Assembly: GCA_021292105.1 (NCBI GenBank)
Contig: CM037866.1
Span: forward strand, 3,146,607 to 3,210,606
Reading direction: 5' to 3'
Source of the DNA: Anadara kagoshimensis
Taxonomy: Eukaryota > Mollusca > Bivalvia > Arcoida > Arcidae
Length of the DNA: 64,000 bases
The position numbers and the translations under genes were made by a program. The notes beneath the pieces were generated by a model. That model was not told the origin of the DNA. It saw nothing but the letters and a program-made list of their open reading frames with translations, and made no database searches. This document shows positions 36,850-51,800 of the stretch, one piece after another. How positions within the stretch are numbered: position 1 is the first letter of the stretch; each line of letters starts with the position of its first letter.

Positions 36850-36902
<53 letters not shown>

Positions 36903-37448
36903 CTGTTACAAGTAGAAAGGAGACACTATCTTAAATCCATTTCATTTTTTTAAATTTATTTATCTATTCATTAATTTATTAAGTTTTTCAATATGAAAAT
37001 GTAATATTCTGGGATTTTTAATCTTAAATTAATAAGTCATTAATTGAAGGACGGTATCTGAGAGCTTTATTTGACTTAATTTGTTGAATGTGCGTGTTCT
37101 GTGAGTGACTAATTGTAAAATGTAACTTACGTTAAAGAAAACTAGAAAATAATATTACACAAGTGATGGTAATGAGAGAGAGAAATTACTTTTTAAAATG
37201 AGAATCTGCATACCTTATCAACATATAAGGTAACTGGTTGATAACAGAAGCAAATTCCAACCAATTGAACCAGACGGTAGTATATTCTACGTGGAAAATG
37301 TACCTGCATGGTGTTAACCTCATTAACAGATTAATTACCTATAACCAGTACTCACACCAGGTTTTTTTTTTATTAAATTAATACTTCTATAATTTCATGT
37401 GATTGAAATTAATAATTATGTAAATAAATAAGTAAATAAATAAATACA

Positions 37449-37507
<59 letters not shown>

Positions 37508-38332
37508 ATTCATTCATTCATTCATTCATTCATTCATTCTAAACTTTGACGTTGAACCAGCGACATTTAACGATGATTGACTCTCTTGTTTCAAAATATT
37601 TTTAAATTTCTATTATTGTTTCTAGATCTTTTTATTAAAAACGAAATAAAATTCAAATGATTATTTATTTGGCGTCAGATGAGCAATATGTCCTACACAA
37701 AAAAGATAAATACGTGGAAAATAGTATAAAAAGTGCCGCATCAAATTTGAAATGAAAGACAAGAATTAAAAAAATAGAAGAAAAAAACTCGTTTTTAAAA
37801 AGAATTTAGCTAGAAAACCCTTAGTCTGAAACACCAAATCAGAGAGGTCATCTTTTTGGATTTCTTATTTAATTGTTTTTTTCTGCATGTATAATGGATA
37901 ATTTATGTGATGAGAGAGAGAGAGATTAGCTTAAATTTCTTAAATAAATGGTAGTATATGCTCTTCTGCTTCCGATAATACCTTTTGTCGAAAATTGTTT
38001 GTGGATTAACACAGAGATTTCATATGGCTACAATGAAAATACATTCTGGTCTCAACTTCACCCATTACTTGTTAGAGAAAACTTTGTAGCAAATCGCATC
38101 AAAAGATGGTTCAGCTCAGCACGGTTTGAAGTTTTTTATTACAAACTGCCTTCAAAAAACACCTGTGACAACCCAATTTGACAAAAAGTACGCAATTTGA
38201 AAAAAAATCTTTTTAACTATAAAACATCTTTGATTTCAACTACTTTTTTCGAGCAGTCGGGAGACCGATAATAACCAATAGGAATAAACGTGCACCAGGC
38301 AGTTTGATAGGCAGTGCACTAAAAAAAAGCAG

Positions 38333-38367
<35 letters not shown>

Positions 38368-39659
38368 AAAGATTTTATAAAAAAAACGAATGGACTTGGA
38401 CATTTTATTTTAGTTGTCGGCTTGTCAACTTGTCGATTTGTTGACCTTTTGAATTGCCATCTTGTTGACCTGTCTACTTGCCTATTTGTCAATCTGGAGA
38501 GAGAGAGTGTGTGTGTATTTAACTAAGAATGTCTACGATTAATATTTCTGCGATACTAGTATGCAAATATTTAAATAGACCAGGCAGGTATAATGATATA
38601 CAGACAACCTGATATTTCAACTCCAACAAAAAATGCATTTTGTGTGATTTATTTCTTCGGTTTAAGACAATTGTTATTATCATTTCGATCCCGGGACGGT
38701 TCTGACTAAGAGATGAGTAATGACTGTACTTTTTTCAAAGCCGACATTTAGAAATGAAAGACACGGGTCTTAAGGACGAGACCTCAAAAACCAAGTTCCC
38801 GTGTCAAGGCAATTCTGCGTGTTTCCCATGAAGCTGGTGACTTAACGATGTAATTAACTTATTCTTGACTGGGACTTTTTACCTATTTAATCAATCAATC
38901 ATACAGAGATAGCAGTAAATTCGTCATATATACAACTTCAATATTTTAATAATTAAAAAAAGTTTACGACACTGTAAACCCAACCCTCTCTCTCACTCAG
39001 ACCTGGCGATATTCTAAGCCTTGAAAATAACTTATTTTGTTCGGCAAACACCATTTAATACATTTCTGGAGATTAAAAGTCCCATGCCTTCACTTATTCG
39101 TGAGTTCTAGAATGGTCGAAAATGTAAAACCCTAGCGAACTGACACTAGAGCCTGCCCCATCCAGTTTGATGCAAACCTTAGCAGAGACGCTATGATCGA
39201 CAGAAAATTTACGAGGTCAAGATTTTGCCAGTTATGTTGACACGGCCAGTTCTAGTATATATTATATATATATATATATATATAGTTTAATCAAGTAAAC
39301 AACTTTTTCGGCAAGCAAACATTTTCACACTAGGATTAGTCTGATTGGCAGCTGATTGGAATTCAAATCTAAGCGTTGAAAAGTCTGATTTTATTTTTAA
39401 TTATTTTTGTAATTTTACATATATAGACTATTTCCAACTACATAAAATATTTGCCGAAAATGATTTTCTTTTTTCGACCAGTGACATATAATAGTGTATA
39501 AATAAATAAATATAAATAAATAAATATGATTTGAAAATTTGCAGTCCGACAAGAGCCAAGATTTCCATACAATGTATTTCAAAGACTACTTTTTCCCGAT
39601 CATGAAGAAAATGTATTTAAATGCATCTTTGATTGAATATGTGACCAAGATTCCAACGA

Positions 39660-39693
<34 letters not shown>

Positions 39694-40214
39694 TTATATT
39701 TTTTATTTATTTATTTATTTATTTATTTATTTCATTTGACACTAATAAATAATCGGTAAAATGATGAATAAATGATTGAAAATTTAATAACCGGTGGTAA
39801 AATTTTATTATAGTTATTTTTTAAAATAACAGAATTCTGTCATGCGCCCGTTGTCCGTTATCAGTCGATACATCATATTTTCTTTTCACAATCGGTTCTA
39901 AATCCAAGACAACATCAAACGTGTCATGAAATCCTGCTATCTGAACACCTGTCAATCAATTTTGTTAACTGTTAGAACACTTCCTGTTGATTAAATGTAC
40001 GGGTCTCTATCTAAGGAATGTCTAATTAACAAACTTTTTATGAAGGTGGACTATTAAAATAATAATAATTATCCCAGAACCTGTGGACCAGCTATATTTA
40101 GAAGATGGTATATAACGTAATAATCTGTAGTAAATGTCGCTGATAATAACAATCAATAATTCTTAACCCAGAGACGTTATTTCGTTACCGAGGAACTTCC
40201 GATGACTGACAGGT

Positions 40215-40275
<61 letters not shown>

Positions 40276-40378
40276 TAATAATCAGCTTCTGTTTCTCTCC
40301 GGAAAAATTATTTATGTGATTCTGACATGCAAGAACAATTAAATAAATAAATGAAGAAATAAAATTAATACATGAAAA

Positions 40379-40425
<47 letters not shown>

Positions 40426-41500
40426 ATAGGAACATAAACAAACTAGTAAATTTATTTATTTATAATATTTTTATTGTTATGAAATGCACATTTAGGAAAT
40501 AGACTATTTCCAGGTGTACAGGTCTCGGGTAAAATTTGGCAATTTTAAAATATATGCTAAACGAGACTATACTTTTTTTAAATGTATGGCTAAGTGAGAC
40601 TTAACAATAAAAAAGAAAATATACAGTTACCTGTATAAAATATTTTCATGCATAAAGATGGTTTAAAGGTGGCATAAAGGACTTTGGAAAATAGGAATCT
40701 TTACGCTTATGGTCTTTATGCCATCTTTATGCAAAGCTTAAAGATGTGATTTCATCCCGTGAATAGTCTTGGGTACCTGAAAAGACCAACCTATTCGACT
40801 GCGTGACGTTCATTTATATCAGGACGTCACCAGCAATAGGTAGCAATAGTAGCAGAAATGTTGACCTTTGCCGTGCGCCCAGGACAATGTGCAGCGAGGG
40901 TTCTTTAGCGTACCACGCCTATTCCGTGGCACGGGGCATCGGATATAAAGGTCTCATCCGAAGGCCCATTGACTTTCATTTCTAATTGCCGAGTGCTTGG
41001 TGAAAAAAAAATCACCACGATTTCAAATATTGGCCAAACCCGGTCGGGGTTCGACCTTACAGGGTGAGCAGTCTGCCAACTGAGCTACCGTAGTGGTTGC
41101 CCCATACTGAGTTACCGTACATATGAACCAGTTAATCCTGAATCATACACCCTCTTTTGACTACTCACCTGGGCAAGTGACTAACTTACCACCTGTTTCC
41201 ACTGGCAACCACAGTGTTTCGGCTGATGGCTGGTGAAAAATCAATTCAACGGCGATGAATATTGCATAATGTATGAAAATATTTATTTCAAAAAATGGAA
41301 TTATCATAATATCACACGTTTCATCATGCATCCGTTTCTCTTGAATCATGTCTTCCAAGCACAAAACCTCGGTCATTCTAAAAATATTTTGTTAAGTGCA
41401 AAAAGGTCGAATTGATCTGTCAACCCTTCGATAGAACCTCTGATAGCAACTTCATTCAAGTAAACAAGTAGACTGGAAACTCCTCTCAAAAGGAGAAAAA

Positions 41501-41546
<46 letters not shown>

Positions 41547-41760
41547 CAAGATAATTAAAGTGTCTTTAATCAATAACGTGTATTTTAGATGGATTAAGTA
41601 TCGACAAGAAATCTCTAAATAAATAAAACCGTATTTCATGTCGATAAAAAAAATGTAAAAAAAAATAATGAGCTTCAGAACTAATTTGAACTTTTTAATG
41701 CCCAAACACCTGTTCAGTGATTGTAAGATTAAAAACATTTTTCGTTATAATCTGTGTAAC

Positions 41761-41806
<46 letters not shown>

Positions 41807-44321
41807 GAGGCATCATCTCTCTCTGCAAAATTAATAAAATTTTATTTCTTGGTCGATTTTCTCCAAACAAACGCCATACTATTTGGAATTCACACTTTAG
41901 AAATAATTTTGTCATTGATATATTCATTAAACGAAAATTAATAATAAATTTAGTTCACCTCACTCATCTTGTTTATTCTAAACTTCCTAACTAATAAACC
42001 GTGACCGTGACCATTTCACGGATCAGGACTGACACCTTATCGCAATTAACTTCTAACCTGATATGGTTTGTTTTCAACGATTGTTATCGTGGTTATAAAG
42101 ATTTTCTAGTGATATCTGAATAACATAAACACACGTCCTTGGCATATTAGTAGTTTATACATATGTAATGATAATAAATACTAAATAAATAAATATTAAA
42201 TAAATAATTAAATAAATAAATAAATTACAAAATATGTGATAATACAGGATCACGCAGTACGATAAACTATTTTTGTCGTGTCGAACGTTAACCACGCATG
42301 CGCTAAAGCAGAGATTTTTCCAAGACAGAATTTAGAAAAGTAGCAGAGATTTTCCTAGGACAGGACAGGATTTAGAAAAAGCAGAGATTTTCTTAGGACA
42401 GGACAGGATTTAGAAAAAAACCAGAGATTTAGATAGAACAGAATTCAGAAAAATAGCAGAGATTTTTCCACGACAAAACTTAGAAAATTCTTGTCCCGAA
42501 AAGCAGAGATTTTTCTAGAACATAAATTTGACTGATTTTGGCCAAAAGCAGAGATTTGAACGTGACATCTCTGGTCATAAGAACGGAGAATATGACTGGT
42601 CAGGCAGAGATTAGAAAACTGATTTTGTCCTAGAGAGCAGTCGTAGAACATGTTTAAGTTAACTTATAGCTGTTCAAATCTCTGGTCAATTGTCCTGGAG
42701 CAGAGATCCTGACCAGAGATTCTGACTGCTTCAAGTTAACTTAATGTTATGTTGTGACTGGTCGGTACTGTAACAAATTTTAAGGGATATTTCACAGTTC
42801 GTATGTTTTCAATTTTTATATTTTTTAAAATAAATAACACACACATTGTTGGTCATATGCTGCTATTCATAAACAGATCACTATTAGCAGATCTGTGACA
42901 TATCTATTGAAATGCTGTTATTAATGATTACCAAAAAATATCTTATACAATTTGTTTTAAATGGATATATGTACAGTATTGATTTGATTGAATCGAAATT
43001 GAACCAAGTATTCATAATGTGGCAATCACATGACTTCTGTATTAGTATAGAATTTGTAGACACCTGACTGTCACGGTCATACTTTTCAGTTACTGAAATT
43101 TGATATATTGATAAAACAATAGCATAACATTAAGATTTATGTAAAGTGTGAGGCTTGTGTGTTATAATACTGTATGTAAAAAGAAAAAAATGGAGTTATA
43201 TTAAAAAAATCTATAGTACATATAAAAATGACCTATAAAGGTGTTACATGATTTAATACCTGGGGAAACCAATGTTGAACGAACATAAGCTGGTGATAAC
43301 ACTTTAATTATACCAAGCTTTCACCGATGAGTAACTCCAATCATGTTCTTTTTATCTTTAGAGACAGTTCTCAACAAAATTTGCCATATTATCATTTGCT
43401 TTCTCATAAAATAACCTCAATATTTGTTTAAAATTAAAAAATACTAACAAGGAAAAGTACCTGAAAAAGCATTAAATTAATTCTGTATATAGAGAAAAAA
43501 TCCAAAAATTTGCAAATACTGTGAGTAGGCTAAGACATGAAACACCCGTTGTGAACTCAATGATCTAAAACATTTATTTTGACGCCTGAATCACGCCTGT
43601 ATTATATACTTAATTAGTCCATTTTCAAATAATGGGACCATATTGCTTTTTCCAAATCAAAATACTTAAAAACTTTGAGAAATTACACTTTACGTCATCT
43701 GGAATGGACATGTTGTCCATGTTTCCACCCAAACCGTTGTCTATAACAAGTGTGATATATTAAATGTTGACCGTTATTAAAGTTTTTAATATATGCAAAT
43801 GGGATCACCAAAGGAACATACTACTACTGAATGTTGTAAAAATATGTAACATTTTTTCTATGTAGTGAAATAACGTAAAGAGAAAAAAATAATATACTGT
43901 TCGATGCACTTTTTATTTTCAAAACAATATCAAATACAAAAAATATGCATGTTTGGTTTCAAAAATTTAAAAGGTATAAAAGATATTATGAAAACGACTG
44001 TCTCTAAAGATGAACAATAGTGACCGTCCAAAACTCCAGACGTGCATAAAAACGATCAATATAATGTTTAATTAAGATAATATATAATGTATAGATGGTG
44101 CGGAATCATAACTGGTATTCCAGTTACAATCTCTAGTTATTATTTTTATTTTTACTATAATTATTATTATCATTACTACTGTTATTATTATAGAAAGATT
44201 ACTATTCTGTTCGTCATGTAAATGTCTGTGTTTTCTAGCCTGATGTAATTTAACATTCAACTCGATATATTTTCGTTTAGTTAAAAGAGAACTTCAAAAA
44301 GAATTTGATAGAAATGCAGGT

Positions 44322-44383
<62 letters not shown>

Positions 44384-45729
44384 AACACTTATTAAATTTC
44401 CTGCCAGTTTAAATTCAAAAATCCTCAAACACTTAGGTGTACTATCTCATGCAAAATATTTTCTTAAGCTTATTTTGGGAAATTTTATTTTGCTCTGGCT
44501 CTTTTGAATATTGTTTAACCCCTCGATAAAAGTTTTGTTTTGCATTACATCTGAGGAGTTGTACTCCTAAACGGCCGTCCACATCGAACTTACCTCAGAT
44601 TAATAACTTAAATCCAGTCCGTGTAACATATAACACATGGTATTTTCATTTGAGACTATATCACTTGTCTTGTCACAATACACAGTTACAAGTTAAATAG
44701 TGTAACACTTTGCATGAGGAAATATATCTTTGTTTTTAAGGAATTTAAGATTTAATTGTTTAAAACTTCTCATTGCATTTTTTACTTCCTGTTTGATTTT
44801 AAGTCAATATCAAGTGATAATGTGAACTTAGGTGTAAAATCAATACAATTCAAACCGAAAGGCCTATAATCTTTGAACGGAATATACATAATGAGTATGT
44901 AAAGTTCTACAAAGGTTACAAATACATGTGTCCTTAACCTTCGTTCGAGGTCATACTGAGCTAACATGTAAAAACGCTAAAAATGACCTCTTCTCATGTC
45001 TTCAGACATAGAATCAGTGTGTTAAGTTCTACAAGGTTTGCAAACAGATTTGACCCTGATCGTTGTTAAAGGTCACTATAACCTTATTTGTAAAAACGCA
45101 AAAGATATCGAATCAGTGTGTTAAGATCTACAGATTTTACCTTGATCTTAGTTCAAGATCACAGAGCCTTTGTATGTAAAAACGCTAAATCGCTAAATGA
45201 CTTTTTTTTCCTGAACTGGAGTGCCTATAGACATAAAACATCATATATTGTACCAGTTTTACAAACATACCGAATAGATATAACCTTGATATTTATTTAT
45301 GGGTATAATGACCTTTTTTTAAAACGCTTAACTGACTAGTACTTTTCAACCAAAAGGTCTATAGACATCAAACTTCATAAATAGAATCACTGTCTTTAGT
45401 TCTATAAAGTTTGCGAATAGATTTGAGCGTGACCTATTGTGCTAAAAATGGTTTTTTGTCATGACCTCAAAAGAATATTCCCATCACACTTCATTTATAA
45501 AATCAGTGTGTTGACTTTTAAAAAGTTAAGATTAAATTTTTCCTTGACCTTTGTTCATGGTCACAGTAAGCTTTTACATAAAAAATGTTTAATGAATTCT
45601 CACGAAACAAAAGTCGTATAATTATCAAACTTCGCCAGTGACTTTAGTTGCAGTTACCGTGTATGAAAAAAAATTAACTTCTTTTAAGGATCCAAAAGAC
45701 ATATTATCATTAAACTCTCTCCCTCTCTC

Positions 45730-45811
<82 letters not shown>

Positions 45812-48800
45812 CGGCATATAACAATATGTCTACTTGTCGTGAGCCAAAAGTCATTCAACTTAATACATAGGATCAGTGTGTTGAAAAATAGATTTGGCTT
45901 AATATAAGGTATTTTATTAGTGGAGCGGCTAAGTAAAAAATTTGGCCAAATAGTTCATTTTGTGATACAAGTATGAAACTTGTTACATATGTTTATTGGA
46001 TCATGGACTTTGCAAATCCACCGTTGGCAATTTCAATTTCGACCATTTTCAAGATGGCCGACATGAAAAACAAAATTGCGGCTTTAAGAGGTCTATATAT
46101 TCATTTATTATATGTAATAAGATTAAATTTAAGCTTTTCAATCAGATTTTAGCAATAAGATATGTATATTTGTCTGTAGAGGTATTTCTTTTGTTAGACC
46201 CCTGCCGGTAAAACCGGAGGGGACTATAGTGTTTGCCGTCCATCTGTCTGTCTGTCCGTCAAACTGCCTCAGACTGTTCAGAAAACTTGTACCCCAACTC
46301 CTCCTAAGCTACTGAAGGATTTAATTGAAACTAATCAGAAATGATTAGTAAATAGTGCTGTGTTGCATATTTAAAGATGGTTGCCGTTGATTGGTTATGT
46401 GACCAGATTCTGCATTCTGATTGGTCGAGATAAAAATGTTGATTAAAAAGTTAGAAAGTTATATACAAGTGGAGTGTTTTAGAAGACATCATAATTTTGT
46501 GTGTTTGTTGTCCGTCTGTCCATCTGTTTGTCTGTCTGTCTATCTGTCTGACTGTTCAGAGACTTGTATTCGCAACTCTTACTGAATGGATTTAATTGAA
46601 ACTAAGCTGAAATAAATAGTATATAGTACTTTGGTGCCTATTCCAAGATGATTGTTGTTGATTGGTCATGTGATGAGATTTGTAAATAATCAAAAATATT
46701 TTAATTTTGGCCTAATAAAAACTCTTAACTTAAAATACAGCATCCATAATATACAGTGCTGTCAAAAGAAATTACATCATTATTTTGTTAATGCTAGCTT
46801 TCTCTTGAATATTATTAGATTAAGCTAACTCTCAATATCAGTTTGTTTGTTTAGAACACACACCTTGCATTATTTTTGTGATATATATATCTATGCACTC
46901 TAAAAACTTGACAAAGGATATATTAAAGAATGTTTGGCCTTTTTATGTGACAGGCCGGCATACCCAATAGCAAACATTATTTACATGTTTGTTTTTTTAA
47001 TTTCATATTTTCAACGGCAGGGGACATGCATTGCTTGCAATACTGACTGTAAGCTTATTAAAGCAAATAGTTAAGGGATTGTGAATTTCCTGTAAAATAG
47101 CTCCATCAAGTCACAGTTGCAGCTGCATAGTACTGTACATGGCAGACTGGATCTATATCAGTTTAAGTTCTGTAAACAGAACCTTTTTTGCAGCCACATC
47201 TCACTAGTTTTTGCCAACAAAAGCAACCGCTTGAAGAGAAGTCCAGTATGGTACCCGGTGATAACCATCTTTTACCAACCCCATAAAAATGGAGATGGCT
47301 TTAAATGCATGGAAGAATGGACGTGCTACTGACCTAGGTCCTAAGGAAATTTTAAGTTCATGGATTTTGTCTTTGCCTCTAAATCTAAAGTGTGTCAAGT
47401 GTAAGTGAATTAAACACTGCGACTCCTATAACAACATCTGTATTAGAACTGCTAACAATAACATTCTTGAAATTACTTTTATCAGCATGTTTTATGTGAA
47501 GGAATATCCGTGTGTCAGCTTTTTCTTCTGAACAAGGAGCAACGTTGGTCTTGTCCACGTGATGGTTGCTACACACATCATCATTACATGTTGCAAGAAT
47601 GTGATTTTTGTCTCCTGTCTCAGAAACTATTTTTTGTGAGGTTAAAAGGTTAAAAAGCTCAGTTTTATTTTCGTCAACGATGAGAAAACTATTCCAACTG
47701 CTTGGTACTCTGCCAGTACCCAACACTTTTCGTCGAATTTTAGTACCTCTGAGCTTTGAGCTTTCATATTGTCATCCACATACACATCAAAGATTATGTC
47801 ATTTCTCAGATATTTCTGTGCAAAAGATTCACAAGTAATTGAAAGTATACTCACATCAGATGCATATTCATCAAATGTCTTGGAACCTCCGGGAGATCTT
47901 TCATTTACTAGAGCTAATCCGTCAATAATCATAACGTCAGCCTGAGGTTCATCATCTTGTTTATTTATGCACTTTTTCACTCATTAACTGCGATGTGGAA
48001 CCAGTCATTATTCTATTAAGAAAAAGCGACGGGGGATTTACTTCGGTTCCCATGCATGGGAAATTCATTTAAATCACATTGTCTAATTTGACATGATAAG
48101 TTTTAGACAGTGGAGGGATCGTCCTAGAATCTGGTGTAAATTTTATAGGATCCTGTTCAATGATTTATCGATAGTAGATGAAGGATTATAGTCTATGTAA
48201 TCCTCTTCAGCAGTAGTAAAAATCCTTTTGAAGAACAGGTGTACAAATTATACCATCTTCTACATACTGTGATACAACTGATTCGCCTATTAGACACGGA
48301 CTTTTTAGAACTATGTTATATAAAACACAGATTCCGTAATGGTTTAATATGTCAATAATTTGCCGCCTTCTTGATTTTTGTGTATATAAGCAGAGCCACA
48401 TAGATAGCAAAGAGTGTTTCATGAGCCTTTGAGTGTCCCTTGAAGCTGCCTTGTCTTGGCTGTTTGCGACAGTGTACTGAAGAAGATGAGCTAAAGCCAA
48501 ATCAGAATCCATTGCAAAATTATCATTAAATTGTAGGAAAGAAACTTAAGACTGATTTTTTTCTGACTAACTTTGCCTTGTCTAGTGAAATATGTAGATT
48601 TTGTAGTATTTCCTTTCGGATTGTGGATTCAGATTTTGCAAGTTGTAGAATTGCATGATATCGTTTGCATCAGTATCAAAAACTGGTTATGAAACAGCTG
48701 ATACCGAACCCCATGCTGAGTTTTAACAACTACAATTTAGACAAATGTGCCTTTGTAGTGCTGCTAAATTGTACATCATATTTCTATTATTGTGTATGGA

Positions 48801-51800
48801 TAAGTTCATAATGTTATCCTTTTAAATTTTAACAATGTGGTATTTTGTATATGGATATGATAAATACTACTTAGAACAATAGCTACATGCATTCAGATGA
48901 AACATACGCCGTTTTACCTTATAATCTCCTCTGAAATCGCCGCCATTTTGAATTACGATGATAGTAATCAAGCAGAATGCCACATTCAGACATATTTCAT
49001 GTCAGATCTGTAATATCTGGTAATTGTAAATAATAAATATGATCAACCGAGGTCACTGCTTTGCCTAAATTGGAATCTTATGATTTTTAAACATAAAACA
49101 TGAACAAAAAACCGCCATTTTGAATTTATTGGCAGCCATCTTGAAAATGGACAAAATTTGGATGGCAAACGATGGATATATAATGTACATGATACAAATA
49201 ACCTGTAGACCAAGTTTCATGCTTGTATCACAAAGTGAACTATTTTTGACTTAGCCGCTCCACTATATGGAAAATGCTAAAAATGACTTTTATTAACCAA
49301 AACGCTTGTCATCAGCAAATTCTATATATAGAATCAGAAGGCATCCATCACAGAAAATTTCTTTGATTTTGGCTAATGCGCAACAGGTGGGCGATATAGG
49401 CCGTATTAGGTCTCTTGTGTCATTCAATATGCAAATCAATAGGCTATCGATCGAAAACATATAACGTATCGACCATATTGTATATTATGTGTTTCGTTTT
49501 TAAAGCTATTTTGCCCTTAATACTATTCCATCGTTAAATGACGTTTAAATTTCGGTGGGTCTTCACTTTTACTCTTGTAAGTTGTAGTTTCCTTCGATAT
49601 TTGTCTACCGTCCTGTTTATTACATATGTTTCAAATTTCAGGCAAAAATTAAACTACCGGAAATCAAGTCATTTCAGGAGATTATGCAAAAAAAGGCAAG
49701 TATTTTATTCTTTTATTGAAATTTTAAAAAAATAACTACTTTAACCATAAAATAAATTTTGGCTTTATAACAAGCAATCCAAAAAGAACACAAAAGGTAC
49801 AAAGGCAAACATCGGAACGTATTGACTTAATGAAAGACATTTTGTAGTGAAATGTTAAAATGTTGAACAATTATGTTTTTATATCTTCCTGATAGGTTAC
49901 ATATCAACGTAAAATTAAATAGTTCATTTTTGGCATACGTATATTACAACAAATATTTATTATATTTTTGTTTACTGTATTTCCATCAATTGAGTACAAA
50001 AAGTTTTTATATTTTATTTCTTTCAATTAAAAATGTTTCCATTAAACTATCAATAAAATGAATATAAAATGCTCTGACCTAACCAAATTATATCTTTTAA
50101 TGTAAACAAAGTTATTTAGTTTTCCTGTACATAAGAAAACCCTTGGAAAATTTTGGAAATTTGATTAAATTTAAATTCCATTTGGGCCTCATTCAGAGTC
50201 ACATCAGGGTATTTAGGCTCAGGTAGGTTATTGTTGTTTGTGTTATTTTCCAGATGTAACCCTCAACGATAGTCAAATTATTATATCACATTTAAAATTT
50301 TACCGAGTAAGAATATATAGAAGGGAAACTTTTGACGTAGTTATATTTGATAATTTATAATTGTTCTATGTACAGAATTAAAATTACTCTTGGATGAATA
50401 AAAAACTTTTTTCTTATTAGGCCAGTAAATTTTGTATAGAAATTTGACAAATTTCTGTGATTTTGTTAGAAAGTACGACTCTATTCGTGCATTTTCCATG
50501 TGCACTTAATTTGTAGATATACAGTAATTATTTATTTCTCTCAATTGAAACAATCTAGACGAGACATTGTCGTTTTTTAAACTAGAAAACGTATCCAAAA
50601 TATAATTTATGAATAATTAAATCAAACATTTCTTTTCTATCTCCAGTCAAATAAAACTCTCAAACAGCTAAAGAAAGAAATTAATTACCCAGGATTACCC
50701 TAGATATATTTGCAACCAACAGTTCCATTTTCCTTACACTCAATTTTTATTACGCACGTAGAGGATATAGCTAGCTATAAAGGAGGCGCTCATCCTTTCG
50801 GAGTAACCATCCTCACGTCTCTGGGTGAAATGTCATGTGTTCAACATAATTTGTCAGTTTCAAAGTTTTAATTTTGCTTTAGGATTTGATTTTTCAAATG
50901 GATTGAAATAGTTGTTTTTCATATTAATTGATTAGCTTTTTTTTTTAAATATCCGTATTAAACTGCAGACAAAATAGGAAAAGAATAGAATTAGCATAAT
51001 GCAATAGAATAAGACACAAATAAACAAGCTCAAACGTTTAAATTTTGCGCCCATTCTAAGAACGCTTATCAAGGCCCTCAAAAAATTTATGGCCGTCATC
51101 ACAGTAATGTTGATAGGTTTGATGTCTCTGTGTACAGGATTGCCCTGGATATATTTGACGTCTCATAGTTCCATGTTCCTTTCACACAATTTTGATTACA
51201 CATGTGTTGGGTGTAGCTATCTAAACAGGAGGTGCTTTCCCTTCCGGAGCACGCGGACTCACTTCCCTGGTGGAAGTTCACGTGTATAACTAAACTTTAC
51301 AGTTTCAAAGTTTTTACTTTGTTTCTGGATTGTGATTCGAATATTAGGTTAGTATGTTTGTTTTTCATTATAAAGAGAATACTTCTAATTTATTGTGTCC
51401 ATTTGGTCTTTTTATTCATGTACATACAGCTGTATTTTTATTTCTACAGCTGATTCACTTATTTCGAACATCTAGCTGAGACACTATAGATTTTAATTTA
51501 ATAGCATTCCATACAATTTATGTATAAAAATATGCTTTTATAGCAATTTAACCTACATGATAATTATTAGATATTTGTTCGTCTGATTTGAGGCACCTGA
51601 AGACTGGTTTCCTTATAGCCTATCAAGACCCTTGAAAATTTTATGGCTATCGTTACAACATTGTTGATAAATTTGATGTCCATGTTTTTAAGATTTTTTT
51701 GGATATGTTTGGCGTCAAATAGGTTCCTGTTCTGTTTATTTTCAATCTTGTTTACACAAGTTGCTGACCTAGAAAACTAAACAAGGGTAGCTTAAAATTA

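Larger units (their letters stand above)
35787..42770. mobile_element. ~7.0-kb TIR transposon, Tc1/mariner-like ends, TA target duplication
   Basis: The ends are CAGTACCGACCAGTCACAAC and its complement, matching over about 27 bases before diverging, with TA on both sides (35785-35786 and 42771-42772). Long subterminal zones hold many copies of GCAGAGATT or its complement. The interior has only a short transposase N-terminus, two SINE pieces and microsatellites, so it is non-autonomous or decayed. It lies in the intron between exons 34530 and 44281 and accounts for most of its length. Confidence 0.85.

Noticed and set aside
40163-40441. Frames rich in FIYLFIYL and poly-Ile (also 7563, 39539 end, 41373)
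   Set aside because: They are translations of TTTA and AAT microsatellites, not membrane proteins.
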